DNA of 64,000 nucleotides, from NCBI GenBank assembly GCA_022695795.1, contig MU404055.1, positions 1,178,001 to 1,242,000 on the forward strand, written 5' to 3'. The notes beneath the pieces were generated by a model. It made no database searches. It was not told the DNA's origin and saw only the letters and a list, made by a program, of their open reading frames with translations. The position numbers and the translations under genes were made by a program. Source of the stretch: Biscogniauxia marginata. Its lineage: Eukaryota; Ascomycota; Sordariomycetes; Xylariales; Xylariaceae. Positions 57,238-64,000 of the stretch are shown here, piece by piece. Numbering within the stretch: position 1 is the stretch's first letter; the number at the start of each line of letters is the position of its first letter.

Positions 57238-59083
57238 TCAAGTCCACTCGCTCCCCGTCATCCACTATACGTATAAAAAAAAGAAGTCAGTAATTTTGTC
57301 TTTCTTACCTAGCAAAGAATAATAAAGGGGAATGGGGTTGGGGTTGGGTAAACAGAAACAGAAATAAGAAGCAGAGAAATAGAAGCAGAGAAATAGAAGC
57401 AGAGAAATAGAAGCAGAGAAATAGAAGCAGAGAAATAGAAGCAGAAACAAATTTTTTTTTTAAAAAGAATTTCCCACTTACGTCGCGGCCCCAATTCCCG
57501 CCCTGGCTCCCCGGCGACTTCTCCACGTCCCAGTCGCGCTGCAGCCTCCAGGCGTCGCGGCCCTCGATGCCCATCTCCAGCAGGTCGCAGCCGCGGTGGC
57601 CCCACTTGTCGGCGAAGACGCGCCGCCCGGCGTCGACGAGGATCTCGAGGCCGGCCGCGAAGCCCTCGGGGTCGCGGTAGAACGGCTCGCCCTGCCCGCC
57701 CGTCTGCCGCCCCTGCCACGCGTTGCGGCGCGCGCCCTTGTCCGCCCACTTGACCTCTTGCATGCGCTCCGCCACCTCGGTCAGGTGCGTGAACGTCTCG
57801 CCCTCCTTCTCGACCCACGGCCACATCTCCTGCTCCCGCTGCAGCTCGGCCTCACGGCTCGGCCGGTCCGGGTTGTCGGGCCGGCTCATCTTGCCCTTGT
57901 CCTTATCGTCCGTAAGAGGGGGGTTGGTGGCGAATACCGGGTCCCCCTTGAACGAGGCGTGCGAGCCGGGGAAGCGGAATAGCGCGCCTATGTCGTCGAG
58001 CGGCGCGCCGACGTCGAAGACGAGCCCCGCCTCGCTCTGCGGCTGCCAGTAGCCCGCCCAGTGCAGCCGGAGGTACATATCACAGTCGGAGGCGTAGTAG
58101 GGGATCTGTGTGTCCCAGGCGCCAACCTCGAGGTGCGCGTCGCGGTTGACGAGGGTCAGGTGGTCGTAGGCGAAGAAGTGCGTGGCCCAGGGCGGCATGT
58201 CGGGCCCGTTGAGGTAGCGCATCAGCCCGACGCAGCGCTCATAGATGGTCGCGTACGGGTCGTGGTCCCAGTCGTGGTCACGGTCTTTCTTCTTGACGTC
58301 CTCATCGCTGAACACGAGCACATCCTGGTGGCTCCAGAAGAAATACGCCCAGTTGCGCTGCAGCGCCGTGTGCAGGAAGAAATTCTGCAGCTGCGAGAAG
58401 CTAAGAAGCGTCGGCGTAGATAGGATGTTGACACCGAGCGTATGTAATGCCGTGTGGTTCAGGAAGAAGGGGTTTTGCAGTGACAGGTCGCCCTGTCGGT
58501 TCGACCGGAACGTGCCCGTGTTCTCCACGACATATATATCGGATGGTGGCCACCCGGCCGCGATGTAGCTGCTCACGCACTGTAGCAGCATGGGCCAGTT
58601 GCGTGTGAAGCCGATCAAGAGCGGCGTCGACTCCTCGACGTGGGGGTTCGGCGGCAGGTTGTTTTCGAGCACGGCGGGTGGGCGGCGCGAGTGCGTCAGC
58701 CACGGGAAGTGGTCTTGGATGGGCGGGTAGGTCGGCGGCGCCGGCTTGTAGATCTTGATATAGCTTAGGACGTCGTCGTCGCCGTCGCCCAAGGGCGATT
58801 GGACACTCTGTTCGCGGATACCTTGCGCCGCAGCGGCGGGGCCGAGTACGGGTGCGTTGTTCGCGGCGTCACCTTCGCTCACTATGACTGGATTGCCCCA
58901 TTGGTCTTTGCCGTCGATGGCATCGGCGCCCAGAGCCCCCTTGTCAGCTTGATTCGACGACGGACTGCTCCGTAAGGCTGCTGCTAGAGGCTGGCGGATG
59001 ACATAGTAGACGAGGACGGCGGAGAGTAGCACGGAGCCATAGCGGAAGAGGAGAGGGAAGGCCCGGTTCGGAGATAGCATCAT
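57238..59083 (-). CDS. type II membrane glycosyltransferase-like protein
   Basis: Exon 57482-59083 plus a 27-nt last exon 57238-57264 coding WMTGSEWT and a TGA stop give 542 residues. The intron (217 nt) has donor GTAAGT, branch ACTGAC and acceptor TATAG. Without splicing the frame runs into a repeat-encoded hydrophobic tail that I reject. A single membrane anchor lies near residues 11-30 (LLFRYGSVLLSAVLVYYVI). A lumenal stem follows, then a GT-A-like domain from residue 145: TPLLIGFTRNWPMLLQCVSS, YVVENTGTFRSN, FFWSHQDVLVFSDED, HLTLVNRDAHLEVGAWD and YYASDCDMYLRLHWAGY. The SDCDMY Asp residues could bind a metal-sugar nucleotide. A Golgi location is inferred from topology. Donor and acceptor are unknown. 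Confidence 0.77.
57371..57440 (-). repeat. 14-bp minisatellite within an intron, five copies
   Basis: Unit GCAGAGAAATAGAA repeated five times exactly on the plus strand. It lies inside the intron of the glycosyltransferase-like gene; read through, it encodes a repeating hydrophobic peptide. Confidence 0.95.
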
Positions 59084-62000
59084 TATAAGTGGTTGCTGCT
59101 ATATTTGCACTATGGGCGAGGCTCCGCTGGGCATGTTGGCCCGGTGGTATGGAGTCTGTTTCTCCCGGCCCCGGGGGTCTTCCCACTGGACGGGATGACG
59201 GCGGTCTTGTTAGGCTGCTGCTATGCGATATGCACTTCTTCTGTCAAGCAGTTGCCGGTGATAATGGACCGCTAGAGGGTTGCAGCTAAGCTCACAGCCA
59301 GAATTTGAATATATGCTATATGGTCGAATCGTTTCAATTAAGAACAATAGGATGGAGTAGGAAACCTATACCAATATGTCTAGATGAAACAAGAGAAAAT
59401 AGGACGGCCAGCGAGCGAAGAGGAACGGGGATAAGAACTTTAACCGAATAACAGCAGGAGAAGGGGATTGGAAAAAGCCAGTCGAATGAGAATGGAGGCC
59501 GATATGGAAAAGCCATTTTGGCCTCCGTCATTCGAAACAGCATCCCATGCTATCGACGTCCAGCGCTAGGGACCTGCACCAGGGGTGGCTGCGTTTGTGG
59601 GTGTGTGCAAAAATACTCGCTTGCATGGATGTAGGGATGGATCTCTCAGTTGGAGCCGGCAACGAGAACTCAAACCCGCCAAGCCGGTAGATCGCTGTCC
59701 ATCAAGGACCATCCGCTGGCTCGCCGCTTTTGGGGGGGCCAGGGTCCAACCAACTTCGGACAGCGCCTCCGTTTGCGAACGAATACAGACAGGTCCGTGA
59801 ATCGCTAGCCTTAAGGTATATAAATGAGATCATTTTCACACTTTCGCGTCTCTGGGCTCTTCTTCTTCTTCTTCCTCTTCCTCTTCTTCTCCCCCCTTCG
59901 TCGTCATGGGAGGCGGCGCGGACAGACGCCAACAGGACGGCAAGGAATGCGGCTGTGAATACGAAAGAATCGAATCCTACCTACAGGCAAGCTGATAGGC
60001 ATTACTGATTGATGATGGTGACCTTGGCTGCATGTAGTACCTGAAAACAGGCTGAATAATACGTGAGAAATAGGGTCCACCTTAGGTAGTGTGCGTTCCT
60101 GATTCAGTCGGAACCAGTGTGAATCCCACGTCGCTATCAACGCTATCAGTACGGGATACCTAACCTACCTAGTACCTAGGTAGGTAGGTATTCATCGATC
60201 TATGCGATCGCCAGCAGATCTATCCCAGCGCATCCATAGAAGAAGGGCCTCCGCATGTGAAAGAGAGACCGGAGTTGTCTCTCAACTAACCTAACTTACC
60301 TGCTTCATGTTCTGTGTACGTGGGTAGATAATGCAGGCAGAGAGGTTTCTCAGGTTACGACTTGGTGAGAATGAATTTCTCGGAACGTGGCAGCTTTGGC
60401 TCTCGGCGTGGGGAATCTACGCAGGAATTTCCCACCAGGGGTAGAGAACTTGAGTATACAAGGTAGGTAGGTACCTAAGTGTATGAGTAATAAGTGAGCT
60501 GAGAACATCCAATGGTTTGTCGATCGCGTTTAATGTGCTACACTAGTCAGCGTACACAGCGGTACTTATGTAACCAGACTGCAGGCCCATACCCGTAGCA
60601 CTAACTACATGAGTTTAAGCTTGTTACATACCGTTACGTGTATCCCATAGTGTATAATAGTTGACCTTAGGTAGGTACCTAAGTCAACTCCACCTGCGAC
60701 CGCAGTCTTTCGGAGCCAAAAAGGACTTATATATGTATAACTCACTAGTAGTATCCACTCTATAACTGAGCAGATATGTATGTCTTCACTTCTTGGCCTC
60801 TTAATTGAATCGCCCGAGGTTTATGTAAATGCATACTAAAATACCAAGTTTGTATTTTCGTGCCTGGAAGCAACACCTGGAACGACAGCGTATCCTCGAG
60901 CATTGATTGGCCCGAGTCCTTAGGTAGCTTTTACCTACCTGCATGCATAGTATGTATTCCGTAGACTGTGAGGAATGTGAGTTAATTGGTTGGTTGTTTC
61001 GTTGGTTGGTCGGTTTATTTTTCCGTGTTTATCAAGCTTACGGACGAACTTCCTGCTGCGGAAGCTCCTCAACTTAACGGCAAACAACACAAATACATAC
61101 ATACCTATGTATGCAGGTTGGTTTACCTTGATTACTTATCTGTCCTCTTGCTCACCTATTATTAGTGTATACACTGCATACATGAATGCATATTTTATCC
61201 GGTCCGTAAAAGTGCCTAGGCCGTCACCTGCAGTGCCCATTTCCCCCTTTTCTTCTTATAGCAGCGGACAGAATAATTCGCACTCTACCGGCGCAGATCG
61301 TAACTATGTAGGAGCGCAGACTATTTTGTCGAACCACCTGCCTACCGACTACCTACTTATTAACGCGCCAGTCAGCTTGGCAGCTTGGGTGCAGATCTCC
61401 GCTCATTCGGACCACGGGCTCGGGATCAAGTCAACTTCCCTTTTCGCATGATTTTCCTCCATGTCACGGCTGAACTTGCCAAAGTTTCTAAGCTAGTATC
61501 CCTAAGTAGGTAGCCAGGTATCCCTTTGGGGATTACTGACAAGAAAAGCAGCTATAAGTTGTGTATATACATACCTAGGGAGAGGGGGCGAGAGGTCAGT
61601 AAATAACTAGAGGAGCTTGATTATCAAACGAATCGTCACGCATTTCCTGCAACGGCGCGATACCATCTTTTGAAGTCTTGAAAACCCTTCACATTGGATA
61701 CATAATCAAAGCAGGTAGATATAATAGAACTGAATAAATTTCATAGGTATCTGACATACATTACCCGCCCCTTCTCGGACGTGATACAACAGCAGCTCCC
61801 TGTTATCGAGACTTCTAATTATCGTTAGATGCCTCTCTCTCTTCCTGGCGGCTGAGAAAAGAATGTCCTAGGTGATAAGAATTGTACATAGAAGCATCTC
61901 GTGCCAAGTTTTCTTCAAATCGACCAGATGTCCCCAGGCACGCATAGCTGTCGCAAGCGAAATGGCACTGGCACGCCACACCGCCGGCATGGCTGAATAC

Positions 62001-62225
62001 AACTTCGTCGCCGGATTCCTTTCTCTCTCCCCAAATGAGAATATCCAGAACGCCTCCGTTCATCAGTCAAGAACTGAGTTTCTTTTATCCTATTTCCCCT
62101 GCCCTCTTCGCATTGGTATGTCATCAAATGCCGATCATTTGCAGCCCGCTTTCGTGGGTCGGCCCTCCCCAGCGGTTCGCCCCCGAGATATCGGCTACGA
62201 CTTCTGTCCAGCCACTCGAGACTCA
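59084..62225. other. intergenic, 3.1 kb, motif-rich
   Basis: No supported gene. CTT/CCT-rich tract at 59860-59895. Dispersed motif clusters at 60160-60192, 60460-60478, 60664-60684, 60918-60945 and 61500-61520. An isolated frame at 60990-61451 has no family resemblance and no splice or codon support. Confidence 0.55.
60160..60192. repeat. cluster of dispersed CCTAGG/TAGGTAGG motif
   Basis: CCTAACCTACCTAGTACC followed by TAGGTAGGTAGGTA; the two halves are reverse complements in large part and could fold back. Confidence 0.6.
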
Positions 62226-64000
62226 TCACTCTTCGTTGACACCTCCTATGAAACCATTCGGTTTGCTCTGCTTCTTGCCAAGTTTCAATAGGCTAAGCCG
62301 TTTTCGGACCGAGCCTATCTTGTTTCCACCAATGTCATTGCCTTTGTCAAAGTCCCTCTCAACGATATCAACGATATCCTTGCTCTTGCGCGACTGATCT
62401 TGAGTCCAATCGGGGGCTGTGGGATCCCCGCCGTTTGAGTGCGTATGTGTAAAAGGGTTAGAACTAGCGTTGGTGTCATTCGATTGTGGGCGGAAGAGAC
62501 TTCTTCGGTGTGAGTTTGCCCTGCTGTGATGACTAGGGGTTGTGTTCTCCCCCTTGCCCTCCTTCAAGCTCGACACCTCTTCATTTAAGAACTGGGCATC
62601 CTTTTTCTTCCCGCCTAAGAAGCTTAGCCGTGTACCTCGCTGTCTTAGTGAGATAGGTTGAGCGGCCGATGCTTCTTCGATCATGCCATTCGATAGTGAG
62701 GCGCGAACATGCTTCCGCGGAGGAGAACTTTCCGTTACGGGCGATGATCGATGCCATCCCGATGTTGGTGTGGAGCCATTCTCCCGAGGTGGCCGAACTG
62801 GAGCGAAGATAGCTATCTCCGGCGCGAAAGTAGACTCAAAATCTAAAGGCATATTAGTGATCTGCTAATCAGAGATAGGTTAAAGTTGAGCTCACGTGGG
62901 TATAAATCCTGATGAGCCGTGGTAAGGATTGAGTTTGAGCTACGAGCAAAGCTTGTCAGGCACCTCTTAATCATAATCGCATGATCTATCAGCGCCATCT
63001 TGATGGCGTTGTCCTGTTGATCTAGCTCTGGCTCCGTCTCTTCATCCGACTTTCCAGAGCTAGATGCAGGCGTAGGCGTAGGGAGTAATTCACGGTAACG
63101 AGCGACGCTAGTCTCCGAGTCCGGATTCACCGAGACGGCAATGGAGTCTCTCATTAATTGTGCAACTTCGTTGTCGTCTTCGCTTTCTGCCAGTCTCTTC
63201 TCGACGGCTGTCATCTCCTGGGTCTTGCGGACTATGCGCTCAAGACCGGTCTCCTTGGCACTTAAAGGAACGTTGACGACCTCCACAATTTCACTGCGTC
63301 GCAAGATCGTAGGGAAGGCTTCTGCCGTAGTATAGACCATCTTCTCAGAATAATGTCCACTAACTGGCCCGCTTGTATTGCGTTTCAAAGACGACGAAAA
63401 TGTCTGGGGTTGAGAAGAGAGGAGGTAGTCTCGTATCGGCTGAGGCACTCGAGCCCTCTGAAAGACTGGGTGGCTGAGGTCGCGGTGTGGAGATAACGCT
63501 GAGATGACCAAGTACTGCCCTTCGACCTCATTGTCAACATCGCTAGTGGTAAGAATCTGCGCAGATTGGTATTGTTCCTGCATGCGATCGGTGAATGCTG
63601 ATGCCCGCTCTGTGGGGGAACCCTCGTATACAAATGCCTTATCCCGCAGATTGACAGGGAAGCCGAGGCCCTTGAACACAACCTTGAAGTATTTCGGAAC
63701 CAATTTATCGCTCTTGGTCAGCGTCTCGTAGATAGTAGCAATGGCTCTTTCAGTCCTCGCCAGCTTGGCGAAATCGAACACGTTAGTCTCGTACTGCGTG
63801 CGGAGTTCGCTATACGCAGCAAGCGCGCTGCTCCACGCCTCGCCATCTTCAAAGTATTTGATCATATCAAAATAGATCCGTTCTTTGCGCTCGAATTGCG
63901 ATTGCTCTGGCAGGTCTGGCTCTAGCAGCGCGTGTGTCGTTTTAATAGGATCCCAATCATACAGGTCAGCGTGAAGTCGCAGAGCCAGCCCGGCTTCTGT
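62226..64000 (-). CDS. DOCK-family Rho/Rac guanine nucleotide exchange factor (3' part)
   Basis: Two exons are visible: 62896-64000, running off the window end in frame, and 62226-62842; the intron is 53 nt (donor GTGAGC, branch ACTAAT). The visible 574 residues begin TEAGLALRLHADLYDWDP and continue with FERKERIYFDMIKYFEDGEA, LARTERAIATIYETL, YFKVVFKGLGFP and FVYEGSPTERASAFTDRMQ. This is the DHR-2 (DOCKER) catalytic domain, followed by SALSPHRDLSHP and the helical IKRCLTSFAR region. The last 205 residues are Ser/Arg/Pro-rich and probably disordered, with a basic end (KRLSLLKLGKK). DOCK proteins load GTP onto Rac/Cdc42 with an ELMO partner to steer actin and polarity. The N-terminal SH3/C2 part lies outside the window. 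Confidence 0.9.

Noticed and set aside
57305..57481. Repeat-encoded hydrophobic C-terminus of the glycosyltransferase-like protein
   Set aside because: A strong donor GTAAGT, a branch site and an acceptor define an intron over the repeat, with a short in-frame last exon beyond.
60990..61451. 153-codon frame in the 3.1 kb intergenic region
   Set aside because: No ATG of good context, no family resemblance, and composition like translated AT-rich noise.
1..64000. Secondary-metabolite or other functional gene cluster
   Set aside because: The dehydrogenase, flavoprotein and ERG19 genes are scattered among unrelated housekeeping genes, and no backbone enzyme (PKS, NRPS, terpene cyclase) is present.

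Overview
The window is a piece of a filamentous ascomycete genome (Pezizomycotina). The gene set best fits Sordariomycetes, but I infer that class from general gene character, not from a marker. The evidence is eukaryotic and fungal: genes carry short GT-AG introns (about 45-220 nt) with CTAAC/CTGAC-type branch sites close to the acceptor, lie on both strands without operons, and encode orthologues of yeast housekeeping proteins. One 10-base run of N (29900-29909) marks an assembly gap.

From 1 to about 46.7 kb the window is ordinary gene-dense euchromatin. In order it holds DLT1 (-), nucleoporin NDC1 (-), endosomal syntaxin PEP12 (+), mitochondrial insertase COX18 (-), mannosyltransferase ALG11 (+), gamma-glutamyltranspeptidase (-), tRNA methyltransferase TRM2 (+), UNC-45/CRO1/She4 myosin chaperone (-), TFIIH subunit TFB4 (+), a threonine aspartase (-), ARP3 (+), an F-box protein with membrane segments (+), a two-RRM protein (-), a short-chain dehydrogenase (+), a four-helix membrane protein (+), an RUS/DUF647 protein (+), a cytochrome c/c1 haem lyase (-), mevalonate diphosphate decarboxylase (-), an unrecognised protein carrying a D-box-like motif (-), and a TmpA-like membrane flavoprotein (-). 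They serve unrelated pathways: secretion and glycosylation, mitochondrial assembly, sterol synthesis, actin, and transcription/repair. I see no functional cluster.

From about 46.8 to 55.8 kb the sequence becomes visibly AT-rich and gene-poor. I could find only decayed coding traces there: a convincing DUF3176 membrane-protein relic, a much weaker cytochrome P450-like relic, and a 10-bp minisatellite. At its right edge (55.8-56.4 kb) is a small intron-rich gene for a cysteine-containing accessory protein. Its three introns end in nearly the same sequence, which is the most unusual local signal in the window.

From 57.2 kb the sequence returns to normal genes: a type II membrane glycosyltransferase-like protein with a 14-bp minisatellite inside its only intron, then after a 3.1 kb intergenic stretch the 3' part of a DOCK-family Rho/Rac exchange factor that runs off the right end.

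Across the window most intergenic regions carry copies of a short motif built from TAGGTAGG, GGTACCTAGG and CCTTAGGTACC. It seems much rarer inside coding sequence and inside the AT-rich block, and no gene explains it.
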